From: Chondrosia reniformis
Lineage: Eukaryota; Porifera; Demospongiae; Chondrillida; Chondrillidae
DNA: 64,000 nucleotides
Reading direction: 5' to 3'
Assembly: GCA_947172415.1 (NCBI GenBank)
Contig: OX359202.1
Location: forward strand, 4,264,899-4,328,898
Part shown: positions 33,941 through 45,038 of the stretch, in pieces
Numbering within the stretch: the stretch's first letter is position 1
How the letters are laid out: each line of letters opens with the position of its first letter
Position numbers and translations under genes: made by a program
Notes under the pieces: model-generated
The model's input: the letters and a program-made list of their open reading frames with translations, nothing else
Database searches by the model: none
What the model was told of the DNA's origin: nothing

Positions 33941-35340
33941 TTAGTTCATGTACATGGATACACCATATAGCTCTTGCATTGCTTGCTTGCAGTCCTGAGG
34001 AACCTTTCTACCACCTTGTATGCTGTTTATCACCTTGCACCAGCTATAGAGCAGTTCTTCCTTCCTTTAATTCAATGTCTCGACTATTAGCTTATGGATG
34101 TTACTGAAATCTGCTGCCTCCAACTTCTGCTCCAGGTCTTTGAAATCGTCAAAGTGTACAATGTGGGGCCACTGAAAGAAGTCTGCAAACTGCATCCAAT
34201 AGTACTCTGCCTTAGGGTCATCTTTAGCTTCAACATTGAGGCTGTAAGGGTGAGTGCTACAGGGATGTGGCTGAATTTCTTTGTCCAGCTCCGGCTTGTT
34301 ACAGTAGTGAGCACTTAGGGATGATCTGTCTGGTCCAAGGGGCTTAAGAGTTTGCATAAATTTCATGCTAGGCATAAAAAGAGGTAAGGCCAGTGAGTAC
34401 AGCTCTGACATGGCATAGCCCATTACAGAGTGAGGCATGTACACCACTGCACGATGCTTAACCAGATCAGAGAGCTGGTAGTGAGGATACAGATCTAGGA
34501 CATTCTTCAATTGGAACTTTTGTATGTCTGTACTGAACTGATTGAGCCAATCAAACACTAAGATTTCATCTTTTGTCGGATTGTATGAGTTTTTTGCAGT
34601 GTAGAACAGGCAGGAACTAAACAGTGGAATGGGGTCCAATCCAGTATAGTGGCGGAGGTATTCAGAGTCGTAAACACTGGTAGCTGCAATGATGTGTTTG
34701 GGGCTGTCCATTGAAGCCAGGGTGTGGAGATGTTCATCTAATCGACCCCATTATTCTTTGGTGCATCTGCCCAAGTTGTATCAGTGAGCAGGTGTGAAGA
34801 TGATTGTTTTATTGAACAGCATCCACAACTCGCACATGGCGGGAGGAAATTCACATATAAAGGCATCTACTGATGCGATCTGTGGATCATTCTTGAAAAA
34901 GTTGAAGTTCCTTACTATCATGTTCTCTGTCAGAGCTGTGGAATGCGTGAGGTATTCACATTTAATCACAGGAGAGGGCTTTGTGTATACACTAATTCCC
35001 TTCATGTTAAGCACAAAGGGATAAGGAGACCTTTGCTTCTTGTGTCCTGCAAGAAGAACCTTTTGATCAAGACTGGACAACAGAGATGGCTTGTCAATAC
35101 GAGAACCAATCATGTAAATCTGAAGTCCAGAATGTCAGAGACTTCCTTACTTTGCAGTTGCTATCATCAACTTCTGTGTCATCTCTTCTATTTGCAACTA
35201 CATTGGAAGGAGCTGTTGCTGGAGTAGGTATGAGGCTGGGAAACTCATAGCCGGCATCAAGGAGACTCTGGACCCACAACTGCATGAGCTCTACATCCTT
35301 TAGGTCAATGTACTCACGCTCATACAATGCAATCCACAAT
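33941..35340 (-). pseudogene. Decayed 5'-truncated copy of the DUF288 gene
   Basis: The segment matches 17867-19266 of the intact gene. Lesions include TAA at 34067-34069 (Gln in the intact gene), stops at 34751-34753 and 34781-34783, and one extra base near 35108. The match ends abruptly at 35340 (aatccacaat), where it meets the DUF1647-like fragment in opposite orientation. All of the transmembrane and DFDDDN parts are missing. Confidence 0.9.
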
Positions 35341-35363
35341 AATTTATTTTAATTGCGGGTAAA

Positions 35364-36032
35364 GTGTCAAGGATTAAACATTTCTGCAACCTAGAGTTCA
35401 GACAACTTGATATGAAGAAATACACTGCTCATGTTGCCAAACTTCATACCTATTCCTTTAAGGCAGCCATTATCAGTGAGGTTTTGAAGGAGCATGAAGA
35501 AGTGTTTTGGGTTGATACTAGCATTCGATTTCACCACCTAGTACTAGAGTCTATTCTGACTGATCTAATGGGATTTCCATTGCTAGCAAATCAAATAATC
35601 TATCCAAATGGCTACTTTACAGATGATACAACTTTTAAATTTTTTAAGGTGGACAGAGCCAAGTTTGGAAGTTTGAGGCAGGTGGATGGAGGCATGCTTC
35701 TCTTAAGAAATAATACCTACCTACAGAAACTTATTATATTCCAACCCTGGGTTGATTGTGCAATGGAGAAGCAGTGTATAGCTGCAGATGGCCTTGTGCT
35801 TAATGGTTGTGACCAAAAGGAAATGCATGCACTACTTAAAAGAGACCCTGAATCTGGATCTATAAATCCTATCTTTTATGGTTGTCATCGTTTTGATCAA
35901 AGTGCTCTATCTCCCTTATTGGCTGGAAAATTTGGCAAAAAGAATGATCTATATGCTAGATCATTTCATGTTTTTTTATCAGTTTTTCGTTGGCCTACAA
36001 GTTTGTTTGAACCATGTACTGTATCTTCATAA
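35364..36032 (+). pseudogene. DUF1647-like glycosyltransferase-type fragment, copy 2
   Basis: An open frame of 222 codons without an in-frame ATG near its start. It shows KYTAHVAKLHTYSFKAAIIS, VFWVDTSIRFHHL, FKVDRAKFGSLRQVDGGMLL, PWVDCAMEKQCIAADG and CHRFDQSALSPLL. PWVxCAxxxxCI and the H-x-x-DQSA end are DUF1647 features. The protein is usually type II membrane-bound in this family; the anchor is missing here. The 5' end is the breakpoint with the DUF288 relic. I think it is a 3' exon relic rather than a working gene. Confidence 0.6.
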
Positions 36033-36143
36033 TCCTCCTCTCTTGTACACATTTGTTAGGTAGTGCTTGTATATGTAGAAGGTATATAAGCTGCATAGTA
36101 ACAAAAATAAAATCAGTAATGAATTAAAAAATTCATGGCTTAA

Positions 36144-37416
36144 TTGCACAGGATCAAATGTCAGGTTTCAGAGGGCGTGAAACCTATTCAAAACTCTTTG
36201 AACAGCCAGTTTCAAAAGGTATGAAAGTATGTATAAAACTGGAAAGGGGGCTGTTAAAAACTTGAAACCCAAGTATCATATAGAGTAACCAATCAATAAT
36301 TGACCAGATCGATTTTCGGCCACTCATATCTCAAACACTCTGAAAGCTATCAACTTCGAATAGGTCTCATTAGACAGGTCTTTCTGAGTGAACATAGTGT
36401 GCGTAATCAGGGAATTCCATCTCACTGTATCTTTGCGCTAGAGACGATTGAGGAGGATGGCCGATATTTTTGGCCGATCCGATCGATATTCGGTCAAAGC
36501 ACTGTAATCAAGTGGAATATTGAGGAATGTCCACCAAATCTCCTCCACGTATAGCTATACATGTCTCCTTTAAAGTGTATATGCTAGAATCTGAAACTTG
36601 AAGTATTGACTAAACCCTAACAGCCTATCCACTGCTGATTGGCAAATCAATTATTTTCGGCCCCGATAATTTACGTTTTTCATAGATTCTGTACTAGGTA
36701 GAGAGATTTTTCTATCAAAAGAAGTGGAAGTTACACTAGAACTCTTTTTCGTTCCATTTTGATCACTGGATTCCAAATAAATGTCTGATTCTTTACACAG
36801 GCAGTGCTGTATAATAATTTTTGCTTGTGTACTATAATCATCATTTTATATATTATGATTAATATTAAATGTAGCAGTTTTTCACAGAAATTTGTACAAA
36901 GTGTCTATTGTTTATATACAGGTGGTTGTGGTGTGACATCAAGGGAGATATGGAGGCCACAGTCCAAGTTCATTGTGCAGTGTTGCCTTCGGATCTGAAT
37001 AGCCTCCAGGGTTCTCCTATTCCAGTATCTGCGAGCTGTCATCCGCACCCTGGTGAAGAGGCAATCAAGATTAAGACCATCCCCTGTTTCAATATGGACC
37101 AAGGAATCTATTTGGTTCCTATCTGGAATGACTTTATTTAATTAACACTTGTAATTCATTTTTATCCTCATTCAATATTCGGCGCAATTTTTCATTACAT
37201 CATTTTTTCACACCTGCCAACCAACTTCTATTTAACCACCAACCTTTCCTCATTTTTTCGTATTGCTGATGAAGACCTTCGGGTTGAAACGTTCTATTCC
37301 AAAGATTTAATGTTGCTGTTGCTCAATAAACTTCATATATCATCATGATCGCGGCAAATAAACCCTATCACTTCAGGTTTCATACCATATGAAACTTGAA
37401 ATTTGATCCTGTGCAA
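36144..37416. mobile_element. Candidate TIR-bounded segment
   Basis: TTGCACAGGATCAAAT at 36144-36159 and its exact complement at 37401-37416 bound the segment, which contains two Penelope remnants. No target duplication was seen. The 37417-37640 piece reads as Penelope and seems cut at this end. Confidence 0.4.
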
Positions 37417-37640
37417 GGTCCTCTGTGGTTTAAACACAGCCTTGATTCCAAGAGGGGCCCATACCTTCTGAAGCTTCTCACTGGTGACAAGCTTAAGGAT
37501 ATATGGTGTATATATATACAGGATCTTTGGTTTCTCCTCTGGCTGGTTGTTTTCCTCTAGGTTCCTGGGCAAGCGTGAGAGTGTCATCTTCACTCTCTTC
37601 CAGGTGCTGTATCTCTGCTGGTCTAATGGTGTCATCACTA
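36905..37640. mobile_element. Overlapping Penelope-like fragments
   Basis: On the + strand 37050-37141 gives EEAIKIKTIPCFNMDQGIY and ends PIWNDFI, followed by the tail to about 37345. On the - strand 37640-37417 gives PYILKLVTSEKLQKVW and KPQRTLHRI, a motif found between the RT and GIY-YIG domains of Penelope proteins. 36905-37010 (-) also has RRTLEAIQIRRQHCTMN, a typical Penelope C-terminus. Confidence 0.6.
37266..37290 (+). other. Hammerhead-like core motif in Penelope tail
   Basis: CTGATGA, hairpin GACC-TTCG-GGTT, GAAAC. Same as 6561-6585 except for the loop, here a stable TTCG tetraloop. Confidence 0.45.
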
Positions 37641-37699
37641 ATTTGGAGAGCTTGGTAGGTCCAATTAACTTTTATGAATTAAATCTATTAGTAATCTTG

Positions 37700-37925
37700 C
37701 TTGTATAGGTAAAACAGACTCAGCAAACCTATAGACAGATGTAGGACATATTACATAAGTCTACCCTTAGGTCTTCTAGTAGTAGCATTTCTTGAAAGGT
37801 GGGGCAAGACAGTCCTTAAGCATACTAGCTACTTTTTGCTTATATTTGATTCTAACTAGAGGCTGCCGGGATAGGAAGGTTTTAAAGGTTGATTTTAGCT
37901 TAAAGTATTTGTAACCCTGGTTAAT
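37700..37925. repeat. Dispersed repeat, inverted copy at about 53610-53900
   Basis: The stretch with aagacagtccttaagcatac and ggataggaaggttttaaagg recurs on the opposite strand at 53610-53900 in copy C's intron 9. Ends were not determined. Confidence 0.6.
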
Positions 37926-38549
37926 AAGCCTACTTCATAACTGCAAACGTTTAGCCTAAAAACTGAAGAAGTCATTACATATTCTGGAATACCTAATTAG
38001 TTGTGAAATAAAGACACCATAGACTGGGATATTAGGAATATTACTATCTAAATGGGGAAATTTACTATATCAAAGTTAAAGTCCTCTTGCTTAACTGGGC
38101 CTCATGAAAAGTATATAGCCTTTGGCTAATTTGGTATCCCAGTATAAATAAGATTAGTGAAGTAAAGTGAATTGAAGTTTAAAGTTGTGGCCGTTTCTGT
38201 TTTTCAAATGCCTAAAATGACAATTCACTTTAGTTGTGGTCTAACTGTTTCTTCAAGGTGTGTATTACTCTAAAGTCTCTACCTTCTGGCCTCAACCATT
38301 CATTTTGCAGTATATATGCACCACGCATCTAATAAGTACTATACTATTGTAAGATTAGACCTTTTGCCAATTAAACGTCATAATTACTTCCGGAGTTAAA
38401 GTCTTCGTCCGTAAGACATGACCAACATATAGGTAAAGCCATGAAATGCTTTTTATTTCTTCCTGTAATGAAGAAGGAATGAACGAATAGCCTGATGCTG
38501 ATATAAATATGTATAGGAACATAGCGCGAGACGTTAACGTTTGAAAATG

Positions 38550-40510
38550 ACGATTTTAGTAGATGCAATGTCCCTTTTGCCAGTTGTCCTCATGAAAGAC
38601 AATGTTCCTGGTGCGAAGCTGGCCAAACCACTGGTGAGACACACCATACGCGAGCTTTCCTGGTGGATTGAATGACGCGGATGCCGTCCTCCCCCTACGA
38701 GTGCTTCTAAGACTGTTTACTGCCGTGAGGTATGCAAAATCATGGCAGCAAATCCACCAGTTATCGACATAGACGGTAGCTATACAGAAAGGAAACGAAA
38801 GGTGATGCAGGAGGCAGGTCTACACGTAGAACCATTCATTGAGACATCTGCCCCACCCTTCCCCCATTGGGCTGGATTTTTGACAGGGGAGAAGTTGCAT
38901 GCCGAATTCCACAGCTTCCAAGGGATACCCTGTATGACTACCTATCGGGTAAATCACTGCAACCAGGTGCTAAAACATTTCATGCTTGAAAAAGGGCCAC
39001 GTATTCTGGATGCCAGGAAGAGTTGAGAGCATTCATATCAATGACCACCATCCACACCTGCTCTTTGTAAAGTCTAAGATTGCACCATCAATGAAGGAGG
39101 GCATCTACACCGTGCAAATTTGGATGAAGAAGAGGGATGCATCCATTAGCCATGCAGTGTGACAGTGTCCAGCAGGGTGAGTGAATACTGTACTGTATTA
39201 GGTCATGATAGATTTAGACTGCATGTTTTCTATGGTACTGGGTTAATAAGTTTAGGAAGTTCGCTGGTACTTCATCTATAGAGACATGGGTCCCATGTTT
39301 ACATCATCAGTGTATAATATTGCAAAATAATGCTTGGTGCATCTTGTTTTGCAGGTTATCTGCAAGCTGTGTGCACATCTCCGCTTTGCTCCATCCCTTG
39401 CTGACATCAGACCAGAAGTTGCTCCCACTTCTTTGCCATGCAAGTGGGTGCAATCACGCAAAAGGAAGGCACCTTTTGCCTTGTTCTCACAGGGCAGTTT
39501 CAGAAAATATGACATTAACAAACAAGAGAAAAAGGAGAGGCACAACATTCTTCTCACAGACCAATGAGTGCAGCTCATTGGTCTGTAGAGAAGATGCCAC
39601 CAAGACCTTGCTACAGCTACTAAATGCCCTGGACGGCACCAGTTCATTCATGGCACTATTGTTTGATGTGATGTGAGCAAAGGAACAGGGAGCTCATGCG
39701 CCAGCGGAGAACCCACAAGAAAAATAGGGACTGATCATGAAATGACTCAGAAGACATATTAGAAGAAATGAAAGTGACCGAGGAGGAGATAAAGAAGATA
39801 GAGAAGGACACAAGGGGCCAAAGCACAATGAAAACTGGTTTGTTCATAGACAGCTACGTTTGACAGCATCGCAATTCAGTAGAGTGTGCAAAAGAAGGGA
39901 AACAACATTACCCAAATATTTAGTGGAGGATATTCTTTCTCCCAAGAAGTAATGGTCCAAGACTCCAGCATCCATCCAGCACGGCATTGACAATGAACCA
40001 CTTGCGAGGGCGCTGTATGTCAAAGAGAGGGGACTTCAGTTTCAGGTAGACAAGTGTGGCCTTTACGTACACCCTGTACACTCATGACTGGCAGCATCAC
40101 CAGATGGTCTAGTTACATGCAGATCCTGCTGCCAATCCACCACAAGGGCTCCTAAAAATGAAATGCCTGCATGCAGCGGACCAAAAGGGCTATGATGCTT
40201 TATGTGTATGTGATGAGCTGGGCAGAATCTCACGATTTTGCTGCATCATGGATGACATTGGACAACTATCCTTGAAAATTAATCATGCATACCACTACCA
40301 GATACAGGGACAGATGACTATCACAGATCGGAATTGGTGTGACTTTGTGGTGATGTCTGCCGGTAAAATAGCTATACAAAGGATTCACTTTGACCAGCCG
40401 TTCTGGAATGACTGCTTCATTAAACTGAGACACTTTTATTTCACATTAGTATTACCAGAAATTTTTATATATATAGGAGGAGGAATGTTGCATGGCATTG
40501 CATGAATAAA
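38550..40510 (+). pseudogene. SWIM zinc finger and YqaJ-like exonuclease ORF of the ISL2EU-like element
   Basis: Pieces in changing frames: VPGAKLAKPLVRHTIRELSW, then MAANPPVIDIDGSYTERKRK and FHSFQGIPCMTTYRVN. Around 39085-39170 KEGIYTVQIWMKKRDAS and a SWIM-type QCPAG where the first Cys is TGA. At 39350 LCAHLRFAPSLADIRPE. At 39980-40130 HGIDNEPLARALYVKERGLQ and, after a stop, LAASPDG, a YqaJ hallmark. At 40158-40480 KINHAYHYQIQGQMTI, WCDFVVMSAG and QPFWNDCF complete it. In ISL2EU elements this protein accompanies the transposase; its exonuclease role in transposition is not proven. Dead here. Confidence 0.7.
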
Positions 40511-40829
40511 TGTTTGGTTTACTATTCATGTTCAAAGTATGAAAATGTACTAAAATCAATATCATCGCAGACAGCTTGTTCCATAAATAAGCACATCACC
40601 TCATCATGTGTCTGCAGTACAATCCTCTGGTTCTGGTGTGATTGGAACAACTCCGGTGCCACACATGCTGGATGTACTTGCTACATCTGTATACAGAATC
40701 CAGAGTGGATGGGTTGGTGTCCACTGCAGTTGCAACAGATTCAGGGCTAGGTGGAACAAGGGGTGGTTGAATGTTTGTGAGCAATGCGCACACTTTGAGA
40801 GTGGGGTTAGCCAATCGTGACAAGGTTAT

Positions 40830-42835
40830 CGGTATATGATGAAGGATTGCAAATTCTTTATCCTGCCTATGCAGCGCTCAACATGAATGCAGCGCAGTGA
40901 TGCAATTTTCCGTTCCTCAAATGCCTCCTTGACTGACCTTTTCCCTCTAGGAAAGGTGGAATGTTAAGACCCACACCAATCTTCTTCAGGTTGTCATTAA
41001 TCAAAAAACCACAATCAGCCATCACTGAGGAACCTGGGGCATCCTTCAGCAGCTGCAGCAATCCAGACTTCTCAGTTAATTCCTTGTCTGAAATACTGCC
41101 CATAAACGGATCAGAAATAAAGGACACTGCTCCATTCGGTGTGCACACAATGAGAAATTTGAAAATTTGTGTTGTGGTGCTTGTATGATGACAATGTTCA
41201 ACCTTGCAGGTGAAGGTCAGTAGGAGTCTCAATGTATATCTCCGAAGCGTCCACAATGCAAATGGTAGTGGGATACTTTTCTTTGAAGGTTGTTGGAAAA
41301 TGCTGCAGTACAACTTCTTTTCCTGGGCCACCATGTTAGCTTTGCTAGGTAATCATCCAAGAAGCAGATCCATGTTATCACAAGCCTTGACACAGTGGAC
41401 AGTGATACTCCAAAGTGAAAGGCCAAATCTTCTCTAAGGGCAAGGCGAAGCCTAATAAGTGTCAGGAAGAGCTGGTCCTGCAATGCCATTTTCATTTTTC
41501 TACCACATCCATCTTTCTTATCCTTCACCACCTAAGCACTTTCACTGTGGTAGTAGTTCAAATTTTCTGCTGCAGGCAATAAGAATTGGTAGAACGCCCG
41601 AAATACAGAAAAGTAGTGTAGAATGACACCCATCTGTCATTGCCCTTGAGTCACGTATATACACAGAAGTTTCTACAGTGGAACCTGTGTCAGCAGGCAC
41701 CTGAGGTAGGCGGTCGCCTAGTATAAGCCGGTCACTAGGGGAAGTCCCGAATGAATACGTATTGATTTGTGTGCATTATTAACCTGTCTATAGTAACGGT
41801 CACCCTCTATTATGTTAAACGGCCATTGCATCAAGTACAAACAAAAAATATATGTACTTGTTAACAGCGGTCAGTAAAGTTCTTTGTTACGGCAAGAGGT
41901 TCTTGAGCCTCTCTATGTAGGCCAGGCTTCCATAAAACCGGTACACGCACGGAATTTCCAGGCTGCGGTTAACCATCCCCCCAGTCACTTCACAGAAGCT
42001 GACACTCTCATCCTTCCTGAGGAAAAATGAAACTGCTCGGCGTTGGAACAAGGTAGATCGTCAACACTTTTAAGTGTGGACGAACGCCAGTGCAGGCGAT
42101 TTTGAAGGCGAAGGAGTTGATCATCGCCGACTTTGAAATTATACTGTTTTGCCATATTATTATGTATTGTAATTATATTTGATGCAAACTCTATAAGCAG
42201 GCCACCTCTGTATAACAGCCAGTTGGTCAGGTCCCAAGGGTGACCGTCTTATACAGGTTCCACTTTACTATCAACTACTTTTTCCCTCAACTCCTTATTC
42301 TCCTCACTCAAACTCTTCACAATACCTCTCCAATCAACCTCTTCATTTGTGATCCAAACCTCATCCTCCTTCCTGAAAGTGTTCAGCTGCTTCTTAGGGG
42401 ATGATCTGCTCGGCCCAGGTGGTTTTCGTGGTGATCCAAAGCGTGCACCAATATTTGCTCGCGGCATTGGTTGCTCTCCATTTTATCGTTGTGCAATAAG
42501 TGTTGGCTGCACACCCTATGGTGCTCTTCTACGACAAAATTGGACGGAAGCTTGAGGGATGCGCACCACAGATCTCTTGTCTTGCGATCCTGGGGGAAAT
42601 TGATAGAAGCTCAGCTTCTTCCCCGTGTTCTTCTAAGTTGATCCACACACCGCGCAGGAGCTTGGCATTCTTCATTCGAAAAGTATCTCAACACTGGTCA
42701 ATTAACACCAGACGGCAACCATCTAGAAGCACTTTGTGCACTCTACAATACTGCCTTAACCAGATTGTGGGCTTCCGCTTCCTGTACTTGCCATGCATGC
42801 ATGCACGAAAGCGGTCATTTTCCCTATACACATAA
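40830..42835 (-). pseudogene. THAP-HTH-DDE_Tnp_4 transposase of the ISL2EU-like element
   Basis: On the - strand, in changing frames: a THAP-like start (LSFYQFPPGSQDKR, VCSQHLL), MPRANIGARFGSP and a coiled piece EENKELREKVVDS. After the nested MITE: FRAFYQFLLPAAENLNYY, DQLFLTLIRLRLALREDLAF and HFGVSLSTVSRL (HTH_Tnp_4), TPNGAVSFISDPFMGSISDK, SVMADCGFLINDNL, GLNIPPFLEGKGQ. The SDxxxGSISDKE and ADxGFxI motifs belong to the DDE_Tnp_4 (HARBI1-like) catalytic domain. Several frameshifts and the MITE make it inactive. It faces the SWIM/YqaJ frame tail to tail. Confidence 0.8.
41676..42265. mobile_element. Tc1/mariner-type MITE nested in the transposase frame
   Basis: Ends CAGTGGAACCTGT and ACAGGTTCCACTT are inverted and flanked by TA (41674-41675, 42266-42267). 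Inside, ggtcgcc/ggtgacc-type sub-repeats recur. The ends resemble the MITE at 21880-22363, suggesting one family. No coding potential. Confidence 0.8.
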
Positions 42836-42886
42836 CTGGAGTGTGCTGGACTCTGGAAGTAATCAAAATTTATTTGGCAAAAGGTC

Positions 42887-43990
42887 TATTGGATATTATG
42901 CTCATTGGTACTTTAAATAGGTATAGCAAAAAATCTCATTTTACATGTATATTATTTTCTTTGTATTTTAGGTTGTTAAATGTTGCAGATATGAATGAAT
43001 CAATAGATTTGTTTTGATTTCGTACCAATACCCATTATGTAGCCTCTTAGATTTAAATATATATGCTATGTATGTACATATATTCTGTTGCACTCACTAG
43101 CTTATATGATTCAATGATATTTATTTGAATGCATACAGTTCAGGTTATTATTTTCAGTGCACCGTATGCATACTCCACACTAGGGCTACTTGCCCAGTCT
43201 TGCACTGTACAAGAGTATTAAAAACGTTTTAAAAATTATGTTAGAAGTAGGGAAGACAGTGCTTACAACAACTACGTCTTGAAAAGTAATGAAACAAGAT
43301 AGGGATCATGTGATAAGGCTAATTATACAGACGTAGCATACCAAAATTTATATATATACATCATTAGTATGTTTAGGTGGATCGTCATAGCTATATAAGT
43401 AGCTATAGGGTTGTAAGTATATAAGAATTAGCTATAGGGATGATGCACCCACCCAAATACGAATTGAAGAGATCGATCTTTAGGTCTTTTTCACAATATA
43501 ATACGTAATCAGTTGCTGCTGCTCATTATCAACCGTAATGACAACTACCCCGTTTTATCATTCAAGTGATCATTATAAAATCCGTCATTGTACGTCACAA
43601 ATGTAGACTCGCCATAAAAATCTATGCCCCTACTTCCATACAATTATTCTGGATCCGCCCCTGCAGGGGGATAGATCGGTGGAAGATTTATATAATTACA
43701 GTACGTGCTTGACTGTAGAGTGCGGTGGACGTCGTTGAATTTTGCTGAGTAGAAGGTAATTATAAGTTGTATATAGCATATATCAACGAAATGTGGACCC
43801 AATTCATTTCTAGCGACTGTCCAATTAAGAATTGCTGACTGACTATGAAGTGAATCACGTGATTGGTAAGCATGAGGCTTCGAATTCGTTAGTGTCGTTC
43901 TTGTTATCATGGTGCTGAACACACTACTCTTTTTATTGTTATTATATCTACCAGCAATCTCCTGCGTAGCTTAGGCCCACTGCTATAGGC
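42887..43990. other. Continuation of the copy A-type 3' flank upstream of copy C
   Basis: No gene seen. It matches 5310-6200 downstream of copy A (for example atgaatcaatagatttg). The 43240-43370 stretch is a dispersed-repeat copy. This shows that the duplicated unit included the gene's 3' flank, although the gene copy that should precede it is missing. Confidence 0.6.
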
Positions 43991-44013
43991 CTCCGATCCA
44001 ATTAACCTTCCAT

Positions 44014-44025
44014 TGCGCATGCGCC
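44014..44025. promoter_or_regulatory. NRF-1-type palindromic motif, candidate promoter of copy C
   Basis: TGCGCATGCGCC matches the NRF-1 consensus, which is frequent in animal core promoters. The surrounding 44000-44130 is less AT-rich than its environment. A consensus donor (at|gtaagt) at 44250 and an acceptor at 45023 would make 44030-44249 a 5' untranslated exon of copy C. This is inference without transcript evidence. Confidence 0.35.
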
Positions 44026-45038
44026 CCTTCTGTTCCGTGCACTGGGATCGATGGGAGTTCTTTACCCCTAAGCCCATAAACTCAACCCTGCATGCTTCAA
44101 GTTTTCGTGGCCGACCCGCTTTTGACTTGCCAAAAATTTATATTAGTGGGGAGCTGAACCACGTGACTAGCTTCTTCGTTGAGAATCTATGGTTGTACCC
44201 AGGGTGCGCTCTAGTGTTTCTCAAGAATTGGTACGGATTGAGTTTTTATGTAAGTATCCTATAATAACCTCCATGAGGACGAAAATCTAGCTCTAAAATA
44301 GGTTTATGGGGCCTAAATAATCTTTGTTATTTTTAATTAAGATGTATATTTTTTATCTGCACATTCTACTCTTGCTTGTGTTTAGTTCCCCTATAGGCTC
44401 TTTTACAGAATAGGCATAGCATGTAGAAAAATGGTATCTTAATTGTGTATCCTTTTGCCATGATTATACATCTGCGATATCCAGTACCCTCCTGATAATT
44501 CTAAGTTATAATTTGCGCTGTAGTTAATCCAGTGACGCTAGTCTATGCAAAGTTAATATCTTTGTTAGTCTTGTACAGTGTTACTACAGTAAGTTTTATT
44601 TAAGTGACGCTTAACAATTAACAGCCAGTCTTTTTGTATCAACATAAGTCTAAGAGATCATTCCGGATTGTAGAGGTTGTAAATTATTGAGCAAGTACAA
44701 ACAGATTAATTGTGGTCTGGTTTTGTTCCAGAATAGTCGGCTAAATTTATGACGCTGATAAACTAACTTTTTTATCTTTAAAAGTTTGTATATATAGCAC
44801 CAAATACTTCTAGTCACACAATGAGAATTCCAATTACTGAGTAAAGCAGGATTTGTGATTTGTTTCAAACTCAAATGTTTTTCAGCTTTCTTGCAAATAC
44901 TTTATTCTATGTACACACTGACATGGATCCCTAATCCATTTCATGAATGAATATTGAGCTATATATTAACCTGATGACAGTATGTTATAACTGCATTTTC
45001 ACCTTTCTTAACATGGTGTTTAGATATTGAACCTTGCA

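Larger units (their letters stand above)
38358..42886. mobile_element. ISL2EU-like DNA transposon, 4.5 kb, with convergent reading frames
   Basis: Ends GACCTTTTGCCAA and TTGGCAAAAGGTC are inverted, and the similarity goes on to ATTACTTCC about 30 bp in. TA flanks both ends (38356-38357, 42887-42888). The left and right flanks join to a sequence like the undisturbed 5290-5310 region downstream of copy A. Inside are a + strand SWIM/YqaJ frame and a - strand THAP/HTH/DDE frame, the known gene content of ISL2EU-type elements. A MITE is nested at 41676-42265. Confidence 0.85.

Noticed and set aside
39276-39676. Overlapping frames on both strands near 39.5 kb
   Set aside because: The + strand frame with LCAHLRFAPSLADIRPE belongs to the SWIM/YqaJ ORF; the others are shadows.
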